DNA of 50,974 nucleotides from Planctomycetota bacterium (GCA_016872725.1 VGZC01000044.1:1-50974); one strand, 5' to 3'. Shown: positions 8,880-17,715, counted from the stretch's first letter. Notes: generated by a model from the sequence alone, not told the origin. Numbers and translations are program-made.

Positions 8880-11187
8880 CCTACGGACCATCGCTTCGCT
8901 CGCCTTCGCCGTTCTCGCCGCCGCCGCGCGGGGCGACGAACGCACCGCGCTTTCCGTCCCGGCGGGACTTGACTCGGCCGAGGTCCGCGAGACGTTCACG
9001 GCGGCGCAGGGACTTCCGAGTGACGACATTTTGTCACTCGCCGTCGCGGCCGACGGAACGATCGCCGCGGGAACGCCGGAAGGCCTGGCCCTTTTCGACG
9101 GCGCGCGATGGCGGGTCGTCGACGGCGTACCGGGGCCCGTGACCCGCGTCGCGGCGCGCGGACCGGCATCCGTGCTCGCCGCCGCCGGAACCCGGTTGTT
9201 CGAGGTCGCGTCGAGCGGAGAAGGGCCGGTCGCGATCGCCGAATTCCCCGAAGGGCTCCGCGGCGCGGATGCGCTGCGGGACCTCGCGGGCACACCGCGC
9301 ATCCTCGCCGCGGGCTCGGCGGGGCTCTTCGAACGTCACGAAGGGCATTGGCGAGCGATCCCCATCCTGGACAAGACGCGCGACATCGCCGGAATCGATA
9401 CCGCGCCCGACGGACGGCTCGCCGTCGCCGCCCGGGACGGACTGTTCGTCGCCGACGTCGACGGGAACTGGACGCCCCTTGTCCCGAAAACCGATCGTCA
9501 AGCCTGGGCGCCGATCGACGTCGCCGGCGTCGCCTTCGACACCGACGGCCGGCTCTGGTTCGCCGGTTTGCAGGGAGTCGGAGTTTGGGACGGCACGGCC
9601 TGGAAGCTGTTCACCGGCGACGAGGGCCTGCCGTACGACGGGTTCACGGCGATCGGCCGGGGAGAACCCGGCGCCGTCTGGTTCGGAACGCGAATCGGCG
9701 CGATCCGATACGCCGACGGGCGCTGGGAATACCGCATGGCGCCGCGATGGCTGCCGGACGACGGGGTGCGCGACATGGCGATCGCGGCCGACGGAACGGC
9801 CTGGTTCGCGACGCGTCGGGGCGTCGGGAAAATCGCGAGGATTCCGATGACGCTCCGCGAAAAGGCTCGTCGCTTCGAGGCGGACATCGATCGCCGTCAC
9901 CGCCGCACGCCGTACGGCTATGTCGATTCGGCGCATCTGCCCGCTCCGGGAGATCGGAGCGCGTGGACCGGGCGCGACAGCGACAACGATGGACTCTGGA
10001 CGAGCATGTACGGCGCGGGCGAGTGTTTCGCGTACGCCGCGACCAAGGATCCCGACGCGAAACGCCGAGCGACGGCCGCCTTCGAGGCCGTTCGGTTCCT
10101 GAGCGAAGTCACGCGGGGCGGCTCGCACCCGCTCCAGGGATTCCCGGCTCGCTCGATCCTCCCCACGAGCGGCCCCGATCCCAATCAGAACGACTCGGCG
10201 GAACGCGACCGCCGGCACCAGGAACGCGATCCACTCTGGAAAATCATCGCGCCGCGCTGGCCGACCAGCGCCGACGGAAAATGGTACTGGAAGTGCGACA
10301 CGAGTTCGGACGAACTGGACGGACATTTCTTCCTGTACGCCGCGTACTACGATCTCGTCGCGGAGACCGACGAGGAAAAACAACGCGCCCGCGATGTGAC
10401 GACCGCCATCGTCGACCATCTCATGCGGAACAACTACGCGCTCGTCGACCACGACGGGAAACCGACGCGCTGGGCCCGGTTCGGACCCGACGTGCTCAAC
10501 GGCGGCATCCTGTTCGAGGAACGCGGACTCAATTCGCTCAGCATCCTCTCGTACCTGAAGGTGGCCGAACACATGACGGGCGACGCGCGCTATGCCGATG
10601 CCTATCGCGAACTCGTCACGACCCATTCCTACGCCGTCAACACGCTCCACCCCAAGATGTGCATGGGTCCTGGAACGGGGAACCAATCGGACGACGAAAT
10701 GGCCTTTATGTGCTACTACAACCTGTTGAATTACGAACGCGATCCCAAGCTCCGCGAGACCTACCTGGCGTCGCTGCGATGGTATTGGACATTGGAGAGG
10801 GACGAGCGGAATCCGCTGTTCCATTTCATCTACTGCGCGCGCGATGCGGCCGATCCGTCGAGCGCCGACCGGCTTGTCCGCCAACGGCAAGCGATCGAGG
10901 ACTCGATCGATGCGCTGCGCCGGATCCCGATCGATCGCGTGCGTTGGGGCTATCGAAACAGCCATCGGCTCGATATCGTGCGGATGGAAGGGTACGAGGA
11001 CGACCGGCGGGCCGTGGGTCGATTGCGGGACGGCAAGGTGATTCCGGTGGACGAACGGGATCTCGAACATTGGAACCAGGATCCGTGGGTCCTGGACGAA
11101 GCGAGCGACGGCCGGACGCTTACCGACGGCGCCGCGTTTCTTTTGCCCTACTACCTTGGGCTCCATCATCGGTTCCTGGTCGAATAG
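8869..11187 (+). CDS. Secreted propeller protein with C-terminal helical domain, function unknown
   Basis: The 772-residue protein has a cleavable-looking signal peptide (about residues 1-22, ending AAARG). An N-terminal half of about 300 residues follows, made of repeated short segments such as the W-F-G-T-R and W-F-A-T-R types with LPDDG/LPSDD turns. This is the pattern of Reg_prop-type beta-propellers, usually found as sensor domains. The C-terminal half (about 335-772) is rich in aromatic and acidic residues and resembles an alpha/alpha-toroid. Segments such as GYVDSAHLP, TGRDSDNDGLWTSMYGAGE and WYWKCDTSSDELDGHFF suggest a carbohydrate-active scaffold. There is no transmembrane segment or kinase, so it is not a standard two-component sensor. 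The start overlaps the end of the M32 gene. Confidence 0.75.
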   Translation: MKSSLRTIASLAFAVLAAAARGDERTALSVPAGLDSAEVRETFTAAQGLPSDDILSLAVAADGTIAAGTPEGLALFDGARWRVVDGVPGPVTRVAARGPASVLAAAGTRLFEVASSGEGPVAIAEFPEGLRGADALRDLAGTPRILAAGSAGLFERHEGHWRAIPILDKTRDIAGIDTAPDGRLAVAARDGLFVADVDGNWTPLVPKTDRQAWAPIDVAGVAFDTDGRLWFAGLQGVGVWDGTAWKLFTGDEGLPYDGFTAIGRGEPGAVWFGTRIGAIRYADGRWEYRMAPRWLPDDGVRDMAIAADGTAWFATRRGVGKIARIPMTLREKARRFEADIDRRHRRTPYGYVDSAHLPAPGDRSAWTGRDSDNDGLWTSMYGAGECFAYAATKDPDAKRRATAAFEAVRFLSEVTRGGSHPLQGFPARSILPTSGPDPNQNDSAERDRRHQERDPLWKIIAPRWPTSADGKWYWKCDTSSDELDGHFFLYAAYYDLVAETDEEKQRARDVTTAIVDHLMRNNYALVDHDGKPTRWARFGPDVLNGGILFEERGLNSLSILSYLKVAEHMTGDARYADAYRELVTTHSYAVNTLHPKMCMGPGTGNQSDDEMAFMCYYNLLNYERDPKLRETYLASLRWYWTLERDERNPLFHFIYCARDAADPSSADRLVRQRQAIEDSIDALRRIPIDRVRWGYRNSHRLDIVRMEGYEDDRRAVGRLRDGKVIPVDERDLEHWNQDPWVLDEASDGRTLTDGAAFLLPYYLGLHHRFLVE

Positions 11188-11205
11188 ACGAAGGCGGCAT
11201 GCGGC

Positions 11206-11610
11206 ATGTCTCGATCCTATGCGTCGCGCGGGCCGGGCGAAGATCGACCGCCGGTCGATCGGGAATGCGGCCCGGAGGGAACGTCGAATGAGGAGCCGCG
11301 CGCCGTGGCGCTCACCGTCGCGTGGATGCTGACCGCCATTGCGTCGCTCGCGTCGGAGCTGGTCGCCGTCGCGGCGATGGTCCTCAACCGCATGCTCATC
11401 GATCCGCACGACGCCCAGAAACTCCCGCCGTTGGCGCGCGTCCTGCCGGGCTGGTTCCTGTTTTGCGCATTGGCCACGGGCCTCCTTTGCCTCGCGCTGA
11501 CTCCCGCCGTCTGGAAGGTGCGGCGCGAAAAACCGCCTCGGTCCGTGATGTTGTTCGCGATCGGAGCCGGGTTCCTGCCGATCGCCACGCTGTTCGTGAT
11601 CCGAGCGTAA
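11206..11610 (+). CDS. Small three-helix membrane protein, unknown function
   Basis: This 134-residue protein has a polar N-terminus of about 33 residues and then three likely membrane helices (about 35-62, 83-106 and 114-133). I recognise no family. It starts 18 bp after the propeller gene and probably belongs to the same transcript. The first ATG has no strong Shine-Dalgarno sequence, so the start could lie further in. Confidence 0.6.
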   Translation: MSRSYASRGPGEDRPPVDRECGPEGTSNEEPRAVALTVAWMLTAIASLASELVAVAAMVLNRMLIDPHDAQKLPPLARVLPGWFLFCALATGLLCLALTPAVWKVRREKPPRSVMLFAIGAGFLPIATLFVIRA

Positions 11611-11656
11611 GTTCGCGAATGGCAATCGCTTTGCGGGTCTCGGTCCGTCCCGCGGC

Positions 11657-11685
11657 TTTCCGCGACTCGCGGCGCGGCCTATAAT
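11657..11685 (+). promoter_or_regulatory. Candidate sigma-70 promoter for the nfeD/floA cluster
   Basis: A perfect TATAAT at 11680-11685 lies 17 bp downstream of a weak -35 (TTTCCG, 11657-11662). The transcript would have a leader of about 110 nt before the ATG at 11798. The leader contains two near-identical 14-bp direct repeats (11737-11750 and 11755-11768). Confidence 0.55.
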
Positions 11686-11797
11686 CGCAGCGTCCATCCA
11701 CCGAACGCCGATCCGGGCCCGAGGGACCCGCCGAACCCAAGCCTGGGTCCATATCCAAGGCTGGGTCCGTGCGAGGGCGATCGGCAGGGGGCCTTTC

Positions 11798-14068
11798 ATG
11801 ACTTCGTTCGACCGCTCAATCCCGTTCATCGCGATCATGGCATGCGTTTTCGGATCCGCACCGGTCCTGAACGCGCGGCAAGACGGCCCTAACGACTCGC
11901 CGTCGAAGGACGCCCGTTCGGACGCGGAGGGCCCGGAGAAACGGCCGTCCGACGAGGGGCCTCCGCTCGAAGCCGCGACACAGCCCACAGGCGGCTCGTC
12001 CGAAGCGGCCTCCGTGATCTTCATGGAGGTGCCTCTCCCCATCGAGGAAAACACCGATCAGATCCTCCGAGCGCGGATCGAGAAGCGGCTCAATGATATT
12101 CCGTCGGGTACGTCGCGCCCGATCTGCGTGCTTGAATTCGTCGCGAAGGACGACCGGGGCGGAGCGGGCAGTTCGTTTGAACGATCGCTCGGTCTCGCGC
12201 GATTCCTGGCGAGCGATCGGATGAGTCGATTGCGAACGGTGGCGTATGTCCCGAAGACCGTGCAAGGCCATGCCGTGCTCGCCGTGCTCGCGTGCGAGGA
12301 GATCGCGGTCACCGAGGAATCGCGGTTTGGGCCGGCGGGTACGGGCGAACCGGTCGACGCGTTCATGCGCGACGCCTATCGGCACATCGCCGAACGGCGC
12401 CGAACGATCCCGTCGGCTGTGGCGCTGGGGATGCTCGATCGCGACCTCGAAACGGCTCGAATCGAATTGCTCGACGGCACGATCCGCTACGCGGCCGGCG
12501 CCGAGCTCGCCGAATTGCAGGCGGGAGGCGCGGTCAGCAAGATCGAAACGCTCGCCGCCAAGGGGGACTTGGTTCAATTCCAAGGCCGCGCGCTGCGAGT
12601 CAAGCATGGATTCGCGGCGCATCTCGTCGCCGATCGCAAGGAACTGGCCGGAGCGATCGGCGTGTCGCCGGACCTGCTGCGCGACGCGTCGGACATGGAC
12701 GCCGATTGGACCGTCGCGCAGGTCGATCTCAAGGGGCGCATCACGGCGGAGCAGGTCAATCGCGTCATCCACCTGAGTCAGGACCGTTTGCGGCGAGGTC
12801 CGGGGTGTTTGCTCGTATTGCGGATTGAAAGTCCCGGAGGTTCGCCGGCCGACAGTTTACGACTTGCCCAATACCTCGCCGGTCTCGACCGCCGTGTTGC
12901 CCGAACCTGCGCGTTTGTCTCGGGGTTTGCCCGTGGCGACGCGGCGTTGCCGGCGTTCGCGTGCGATGACCTGATCCTCGGGGAACAGGCGCTGGTGGGC
13001 GGGCCGGGCGAGCGGCATCTGTCGGCCGTCGAACTCGAACAATTGGGCGAGCCGCTGAAGGAACTCGCCAAGTCCGCTCAGCGGGATTGGTCGCTGTATC
13101 GAGCCATGCTCGATCCCAAGTTCCAGGTTTTCGAATGCCGCAAGGCGGGGACCGGCGAGACGCGGTATTTCAGCCGCGCCGAGCGTGACGCGCAGATCGA
13201 CCCCGAGCAGTGGACGCTCGGAGCCGCCGTCGCGACGGAGAACGGGCTCTCGGCGTCCGACGCGAGGAAGCTCGGTTTGGTCCGGTTTTCGGCGGAACGC
13301 GTCGAGGAGATACCCGCCTTGTATGGTCTTCAAGAACAAACCGAAGTCCTGCAGGCGGGTTGGATGATCACGCGGATCGAGCAACTCGCGGCCCAGGCGT
13401 GGTTCAGCCGCACTCTGCTGTTTGTCGCGTTCTTCGCGATCATTTCGGAGGCATCGAGTCCCGGGATCGGTGTGGCCGGTTTCATTTCCGCCATCAGTTT
13501 CCTGCTCTACTTCTGGGCCCAGTTCCTTAACGGGACGTGCGGGTGGCTCGAAGTGCTCCTGTTTCTCGGCGGATTCGCATTCCTGATGATCGAGCTCTTC
13601 GTGCTTCCCGGTTTCGGCGTGTTCGGCGTCGGGGGCGCGGTGATGATGATCGCGTCGATCGTGCTCGCGAGCCAGACGTTCATCCTCCCGAGGAACGCGT
13701 ACCAACTGCGTGAAATGCCGAAGTCGATGCTCGCCGTCGGAATGGCGGGCATGGGAGGCCTTGCGGCGATTTTCCTGCTTCAGCGCTATATCCACCGGAC
13801 ACCCTGGTTCCGCAACATGGCGTTGCCGCCTCCCGATCTCAACGATCCGGACTTGGAACGCCGCGAATCGCTCGTCGACTTCGCCTATTTGGCGGACAAG
13901 GTCGGCGTCGCGACGACGTTGATCGCCCCGTCGGGCAAGGCCCGTTTCGGCGACGAGATCATCGACGTGATCACGGAAGGCGAGGTCGTGGCGGCGGCGG
14001 GGCGCGTGCGTGTCGTCGACGTGCGGGGCAACCGGGTGCTGGTTCGGGCCATGAACGGCCCTCCGTGA
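11798..14068 (+). CDS. Long NfeD-type membrane protein with two ClpP-like domains, probably not proteolytic
   Basis: Long NfeD proteins join a ClpP-class serine protease domain to membrane helices and a C-terminal OB fold, and pair with flotillin/stomatin-like proteins. This 756-residue protein has a signal-like N-terminus (1-27), two ClpP-like regions (about 105-185 and 335-405), membrane helices (about 540-690) and an NfeD OB-like tail (about 700-756). Both ClpP-like regions keep the strand-turn-helix shape (VLAVLACEEIAV and AALPAFACDDLIL). At the position of the catalytic serine, nine residues before the conserved cysteine, both have glycine (Gly157, Gly380). The first domain also lacks a clear PGG loop; the second has IESPGGSPAD. 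I infer a scaffold role rather than proteolysis. It heads a four-gene cluster ending past floA. Confidence 0.85.
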   Translation: MTSFDRSIPFIAIMACVFGSAPVLNARQDGPNDSPSKDARSDAEGPEKRPSDEGPPLEAATQPTGGSSEAASVIFMEVPLPIEENTDQILRARIEKRLNDIPSGTSRPICVLEFVAKDDRGGAGSSFERSLGLARFLASDRMSRLRTVAYVPKTVQGHAVLAVLACEEIAVTEESRFGPAGTGEPVDAFMRDAYRHIAERRRTIPSAVALGMLDRDLETARIELLDGTIRYAAGAELAELQAGGAVSKIETLAAKGDLVQFQGRALRVKHGFAAHLVADRKELAGAIGVSPDLLRDASDMDADWTVAQVDLKGRITAEQVNRVIHLSQDRLRRGPGCLLVLRIESPGGSPADSLRLAQYLAGLDRRVARTCAFVSGFARGDAALPAFACDDLILGEQALVGGPGERHLSAVELEQLGEPLKELAKSAQRDWSLYRAMLDPKFQVFECRKAGTGETRYFSRAERDAQIDPEQWTLGAAVATENGLSASDARKLGLVRFSAERVEEIPALYGLQEQTEVLQAGWMITRIEQLAAQAWFSRTLLFVAFFAIISEASSPGIGVAGFISAISFLLYFWAQFLNGTCGWLEVLLFLGGFAFLMIELFVLPGFGVFGVGGAVMMIASIVLASQTFILPRNAYQLREMPKSMLAVGMAGMGGLAAIFLLQRYIHRTPWFRNMALPPPDLNDPDLERRESLVDFAYLADKVGVATTLIAPSGKARFGDEIIDVITEGEVVAAAGRVRVVDVRGNRVLVRAMNGPP

Positions 14069-14103
14069 CCGGACGTCGCCGAGTCGAAGGGTTCCGGGTA
14101 CCT

Positions 14104-14160
14104 GGGCGGTTGAGGAAGCCATGGGCGGTTGAGGAAGCCATGGGCGGTTGAGGAAGCGAT
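14104..14160 (+). repeat. 19-bp tandem triplicate with RBS and Met-Gly-Gly-stop mini-ORFs
   Basis: Three copies of gggcggttgaggaagccat lie head to tail (14104-14122, 14123-14141, 14142-14160; the third differs by one base). Each unit holds a GAGGAAG Shine-Dalgarno sequence. Junctions one and two create ATG GGC GGT TGA (14121-14132 and 14140-14151). The result is two Met-Gly-Gly-stop mini-ORFs, each placed right after an RBS. The third RBS (14150-14156) sits six bases before the real ATG of the short nfeD. Confidence 0.9.
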
Positions 14161-14162
14161 CT

Positions 14163-14747
14163 ATGGAACCGATGATCTGGCCTATCCTGCTCCTGCTTCT
14201 GGGTCTTTCCTTCGTCGTGATGGAGCTCTTTATTCCCTCGACGGGCATATTGAGCCTGCTTGCCGTGTCGTCGGCGATCGCGGCGGTGTATGTCGCCTTT
14301 TCACGAGGCACGCTGTACGGTCTGTCGGTCCTTTCGGCGGCCCTCTTGTTGACGCCCGTCGTCATCGGGCTTGCGATCCACTTCTGGCCGATGACACCCC
14401 TTGGCCGCCGCATGATGCTCCCTCCGGGCCGCGGCGACGAGGACGCGTTGCCGAACGACGAGGACTATCGGGAGCGGAAAGGTCTCATCGGGCAGGTCGG
14501 CGTGGCGCGCAGCAAGATGTTGCCGGCCGGGGCGGTCGTGATCGGAGGGAAGACATACGGAGCGGTGAGTCGCGGGAATCCGATCGAAGCGGGCGCGACG
14601 ATTCGGGTGGTCTCGATTTCCGGGAATCGGATCGTCGTGGCGCCCGCCGACGCCTCGACGGCGTTCCGCGATTCGGGCGCCGATGACGCGTTGTCCCAAC
14701 CGTTCGAATCGCTCGGCATCGATCCGTTCGACGAAACGGCCGGTTGA
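14163..14747 (+). CDS. Short NfeD-like membrane protein
   Basis: The 194-residue protein has two or three N-terminal membrane helices (about 4-75) beginning MEPMIWPILLLLLGLSF. The FVVMELFIPSTGIL segment is typical of NfeD helices. A C-terminal OB-like domain (about 100-165) follows, with GLIGQVGVARSKMLPAG and IEAGATIRVVSISGNRIVV. Short NfeD proteins are partners of flotillins, and floA follows 98 bp downstream. I chose the ATG at 14163 because GAGGAAG precedes it by six bases. An in-frame TTG at 14148 is unlikely. The RBS is the last copy of a triplicated 19-bp repeat that also creates two three-codon ORFs upstream, so expression may be tuned by translational coupling. Confidence 0.85.
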   Translation: MEPMIWPILLLLLGLSFVVMELFIPSTGILSLLAVSSAIAAVYVAFSRGTLYGLSVLSAALLLTPVVIGLAIHFWPMTPLGRRMMLPPGRGDEDALPNDEDYRERKGLIGQVGVARSKMLPAGAVVIGGKTYGAVSRGNPIEAGATIRVVSISGNRIVVAPADASTAFRDSGADDALSQPFESLGIDPFDETAG

Positions 14748-14767
14748 GACGGGCGGCGGAACGGGCC

Positions 14768-14817
14768 TTTGCCGCCGCCGATGGGGCCTGCTAAACTGGG
14801 ACCGAATTCGCGGTCCC
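14768..14817 (+). promoter_or_regulatory. Candidate promoter and operator-like inverted repeat before floA
   Basis: A possible -10 (TAAACT, 14792-14797) follows a weak -35 (TTTGCC, 14768-14773) by 18 bp. Immediately after the -10 is a perfect inverted repeat, GGGACCG (14798-14804) and CGGTCCC (14811-14817), around a six-base centre. It covers the expected start of transcription, so it could be an operator or the first hairpin of the leader. floA begins 28 bp later. Confidence 0.45.
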
Positions 14818-14845
14818 GCAAGCGCATGGCGAGGAAGGGCTCACG

Positions 14846-15925
14846 ATGTTCCACTTGTTTCTGAATACGGCTGGTTCGATGTTGGCGGCGATCGATCCTT
14901 CGACCCTTGCGCTCATCGGAGCGGCGGTCGTCCTCATCGTGGTGATGGCCGTCTTGCTCGTGTTTTTCACCTACTTCAATCTCTGGATTCAGAGCGTCCT
15001 GACCGGCGCGGGAATCACGCTGCTCAACCTGCTCGGGATGACGTTCCGCAAAGTGAACCCTCGCGTCATCGTGAAGGCCAAGATCATGGCCGTCCAAGCG
15101 GGCCTCGGAGACGACCTCGATCTCACGTGCATGGCCCTGGACCGGCATTACCTCGCGGGCGGCAACGTGCCGCTCGTCATCCGGTCGCTCGTCGCCGCCC
15201 GCAAGGCGAAGACGATCAAACTGACGTTCCGCGAGGCGACCTCGATCGACCTCGCCGGACGAAACGTGCTCGAAGCCGTTCAAACGAGCGTCTATCCCAA
15301 GGTGATCGATTGCCCGGCGAAGGGTTCCGGCCGCGAGTCGCTCGACGCCGTCGCCAAGAACGGCATCCAGCTCAAGGTGCGCGCCCGTGTGACCGTGCGG
15401 GCGAACCTGCAGCAGATCATCGGCGGGGCGACCGAGGAGACGATTGTCGCGCGGGTGGGCGAGGGGATTGTGAGCGCGATCGGTTCGGCCGACGATCATC
15501 GCCAGGTTCTCGCGAGCCCCGACTTGATCTCGAAGGCCGTGCTCGCCCGCCGGCTCGATTCGCAGACGGCGTTTGAAATCGTATCGATCGACATCGCCGA
15601 CATCGACGTGGGCGACAACATCGGAGCTCGGCTACAGGCGGACCAGGCGGAAGCCGACATGCGCGTCGCGCGGGCCCGCGCGGAAGGCCGCCGCGCGATG
15701 GCGATCGCGGCCGAGCAGGAGATGATCGCGGCGATCGAGGAGGCCCGAGCGAAGGCCGTGGATGCCGAAGCCGAGGTGCCACGCGCCATGGCCGACGCGT
15801 TCCGTTCCGGCAAACTCGGAATCCTCGACTATTACCGGATGCTCAACGTCAAGGCCGATACCGAGATGCGTCGCGCGATCGCGGGCACCGGCGTTCCCGC
15901 GTCGCCGAAGGGTGGAGGGCAATAG
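14846..15925 (+). CDS. floA: Flotillin-like protein FloA
   Basis: FloA proteins form membrane microdomain scaffolds (UPF0365/YqfA family). The 359-residue protein has one N-terminal membrane segment (about 17-43). A conserved SPFH-like body follows, with [29 protein letters not shown]-like and [18 protein letters not shown] segments. A long charged Ala/Glu/Arg helix (about 260-315) comes next, ending in [20 protein letters not shown]. All are signatures of FloA. The clustering with two NfeD-type genes upstream matches the nfeD-floA pairing known from other bacteria. A candidate promoter with an inverted repeat lies just upstream, so floA may also be transcribed apart from the nfeD genes. Confidence 0.95.
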   Translation: MFHLFLNTAGSMLAAIDPSTLALIGAAVVLIVVMAVLLVFFTYFNLWIQSVLTGAGITLLNLLGMTFRKVNPRVIVKAKIMAVQAGLGDDLDLTCMALDRHYLAGGNVPLVIRSLVAARKAKTIKLTFREATSIDLAGRNVLEAVQTSVYPKVIDCPAKGSGRESLDAVAKNGIQLKVRARVTVRANLQQIIGGATEETIVARVGEGIVSAIGSADDHRQVLASPDLISKAVLARRLDSQTAFEIVSIDIADIDVGDNIGARLQADQAEADMRVARARAEGRRAMAIAAEQEMIAAIEEARAKAVDAEAEVPRAMADAFRSGKLGILDYYRMLNVKADTEMRRAIAGTGVPASPKGGGQ

Positions 15926-15926
15926 C

Positions 15927-16454
15927 ATGGCGGACGACTTGGACGCCTTCCTCCAAAAGGCCGCGCAGAACCGCAAGAAGAAAAAACCCTCGATCGTCGT
16001 GCTCGACGGCGACACGGCGGCCGCTCCGCGACCGGCTCCGCCACCCGCGCCCCGCGCGCAGGCTCCTCGCCCGCCGAAAGAAAAACCGGTCCGGAAGGCA
16101 TCCGTCCCGCCGACCGATTCGACGACGCAGCGCGAGATCCGCGCATCGGAAGCGAAGGACATCGACTCGTACGTCACCGCGCACTTGGATCCCGGTGAAA
16201 TCCGCGAGCGGACCTCGCACTTGGGCGAGCACGTCGGATTGGCCGACGACGACATGGACGCGCATCTCCGCCATGTCTTCGAGCACCGCGTCGGACAACT
16301 CTCGACACCCAAGGGCGCGGAATCGGCCCCGAACCGTCCCGCCGGCGGCACCCACACCCGAGCGTGGCTTGATTCGCCGGACGATGTGCGCCGCGCCGTC
16401 ATCCTCAATGAAATCCTCGGTCGGCCTGACTTCGATCGGTTCTGGCGCGATTAG
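15927..16454 (+). CDS. Small soluble protein of the nfeD-floA cluster, unknown function
   Basis: This 175-residue protein starts one base after the floA stop codon, with GGTGGAGGG as ribosome-binding site, so it is almost certainly coupled to floA. The N-terminus is basic (KAAQNRKKKKPSIVVLDGD). A Pro/Ala-rich linker (about 32-55) follows, then an acidic-basic C-terminal part with EIRERTSHLGEHVGLADDDMD and ending PDFDRFWRD. I recognise no family. The layout suggests a small adaptor that could work with FloA, but this rests on context alone. Confidence 0.8.
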   Translation: MADDLDAFLQKAAQNRKKKKPSIVVLDGDTAAAPRPAPPPAPRAQAPRPPKEKPVRKASVPPTDSTTQREIRASEAKDIDSYVTAHLDPGEIRERTSHLGEHVGLADDDMDAHLRHVFEHRVGQLSTPKGAESAPNRPAGGTHTRAWLDSPDDVRRAVILNEILGRPDFDRFWRD

Positions 16455-16455
16455 T

Positions 16456-16472
16456 CCGATTCATCGAATCGG
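16456..16472. terminator. Perfect 7-bp inverted repeat after the nfeD/floA cluster
   Basis: CCGATTC-atc-GAATCGG begins one base after the stop codon of the cluster's last gene and lies before the next RBS. A run of GATCC repeats follows, not a T-tract. It may be a weak terminator or an operator for the next gene. Confidence 0.45.
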
Positions 16473-16523
16473 GTCCGACCGATCCGATCCGATCCGGGCG
16501 ACGCAACAGGAGGCGGACTCGCG

Positions 16524-17471
16524 ATGAAGGTCATACGCATCGTACCCGGAACGACTCGAGTCGGCTGGATCGGCCTGGGCGTCATGGGGTCGAGCATGTG
16601 CGGCCATTTGATGGCCAAGGGATTTTCGGCGACCGTCTTTACTCGGAGCCGGGAGAAAGCGTCCGCGACGTTGTCGTCCGGCGCCGCATGGGCCGATACG
16701 CCGCGCGAGGTCGCCGAGCGGTCCGACGTCGTGTTCAGTATCGTCGGCTTTCCCAAGGACGTCCGCGAAGTGACGCTCGGCTCCGACGGCGCATTGGCAG
16801 GCTGCAAGGAAGGAAACATCCTTGTGGACATGACGACCAGCGAGCCGTCGTTGGCCGTCGAGATCGCCGCGGCCGCTCGAACTCGGCACGTCCACGCGGT
16901 CGACGCGCCCGTTTCGGGAGGCGATATCGGAGCCCGTGAAGCGAGGCTTTCGATCATGATCGGCGGCGAGCGGCCGGTGATCGACGCGCTTCGGCCCTGT
17001 TTCGAGGCGATGGGCAAGACGATCGTCCATCAGGGCGGCCCCGGGGCCGGACAACACGCGAAGATGGTGAATCAGATCCTGATCGCGACCAACATGATCG
17101 GGATCTGCGAGGCCCTCCTGTACGCGTATCGAAGCGGCCTCGACCTCGATTCGGTCATGCAATCCGTTTCGTCGGGTGCGGCGGGGAGCTGGGCGTTGAC
17201 GAATCTCGGACCTCGCATCATTCAGAACCGGTTCGACCCGGGCTTCTTCGTCGAGCATTTCCTGAAGGATATGGGGATCGCGCTCGCCGAGGCGAGCCGG
17301 ATGGGAGTGGCGCTGCCCGGTCTCGCGCTCGCCAAGCAGTTGTACGAGGCGGTCAAGGCCCAAGGCCACGGCAGGCTCGGTACCCATGCCCTCCAATTGG
17401 CGCTCGCCGCCTTGTCCGATATCGATTGGCGCGAGCGGGGCGAAGGCCTTCACCCGGGAACGCCGATCTGA
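16524..17471 (+). CDS. NAD(P)-dependent beta-hydroxyacid dehydrogenase (3-hydroxyisobutyrate dehydrogenase family)
   Basis: The 315-residue protein has the N-terminal dinucleotide motif [13 protein letters not shown] (about 20-32). The substrate-binding [12 protein letters not shown] segment follows, then the catalytic-lysine region [14 protein letters not shown]. All are hallmarks of the family that includes 3-hydroxyisobutyrate, tartronate semialdehyde and glyoxylate/succinic semialdehyde reductases. The sequence does not fix the substrate. AGGAGG lies ten bases before the ATG. It follows the floA cluster after a short gap containing an inverted repeat, so it is probably a separate transcription unit. 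Confidence 0.9.
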   Translation: MKVIRIVPGTTRVGWIGLGVMGSSMCGHLMAKGFSATVFTRSREKASATLSSGAAWADTPREVAERSDVVFSIVGFPKDVREVTLGSDGALAGCKEGNILVDMTTSEPSLAVEIAAAARTRHVHAVDAPVSGGDIGAREARLSIMIGGERPVIDALRPCFEAMGKTIVHQGGPGAGQHAKMVNQILIATNMIGICEALLYAYRSGLDLDSVMQSVSSGAAGSWALTNLGPRIIQNRFDPGFFVEHFLKDMGIALAEASRMGVALPGLALAKQLYEAVKAQGHGRLGTHALQLALAALSDIDWRERGEGLHPGTPI

Positions 17472-17583
17472 TAGGCTCTTGGCGTGGTTGCGTGGGCGAT
17501 CGGGCCGCGCGGAGTTTCGGCGTGGGTCGGACCTTGGCGATCGGCGCGCGGGAAACGACCGGTTTTCGGGAGAGGGTTTCGAC

Positions 17584-17670
17584 GTGGGTGTGAAGAAGAC
17601 GGGAAAAGGTCGCCGGAAGATCGGTCGGAAGAAGCGCCGGATGCGGGCTCGAATTCGGCATCGCAAGTAA
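17584..17670 (+). CDS. 28-residue very basic protein, possibly ribosome-associated
   Basis: A GTG start at 17584 follows GGGAGAGG at ideal spacing (7 nt). The peptide ends KKRRMRARIRHRK and a TAA follows. About 60% of its residues are Lys, Arg or His, with no acidic residue at all. Size and composition resemble tiny ribosomal proteins such as the bS22/mS38-like (COX24/DUF1713) family, but my confidence in that link is low. It lies alone between a dehydrogenase and the S45 acylase gene. The larger frame that contains it shows no family features upstream of this start. Confidence 0.65.
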   Translation: MGVKKTGKGRRKIGRKKRRMRARIRHRK

Positions 17671-17715
17671 TCGCGCGGGGCGGGACGGCGGCTCCCTGGC
17701 ATTCCAAGTGCGTCC

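Noticed and set aside
8869-11187. Two-component sensor from the Reg_prop-like propeller
   Set aside because: There is no transmembrane helix, histidine kinase or output domain.
9034-12054. 1006-codon open frame on the minus strand
   Set aside because: It is antisense to the propeller protein and its neighbours, is rich in Arg/Pro/Ala as expected from GC-rich third positions, and shows no family motif.
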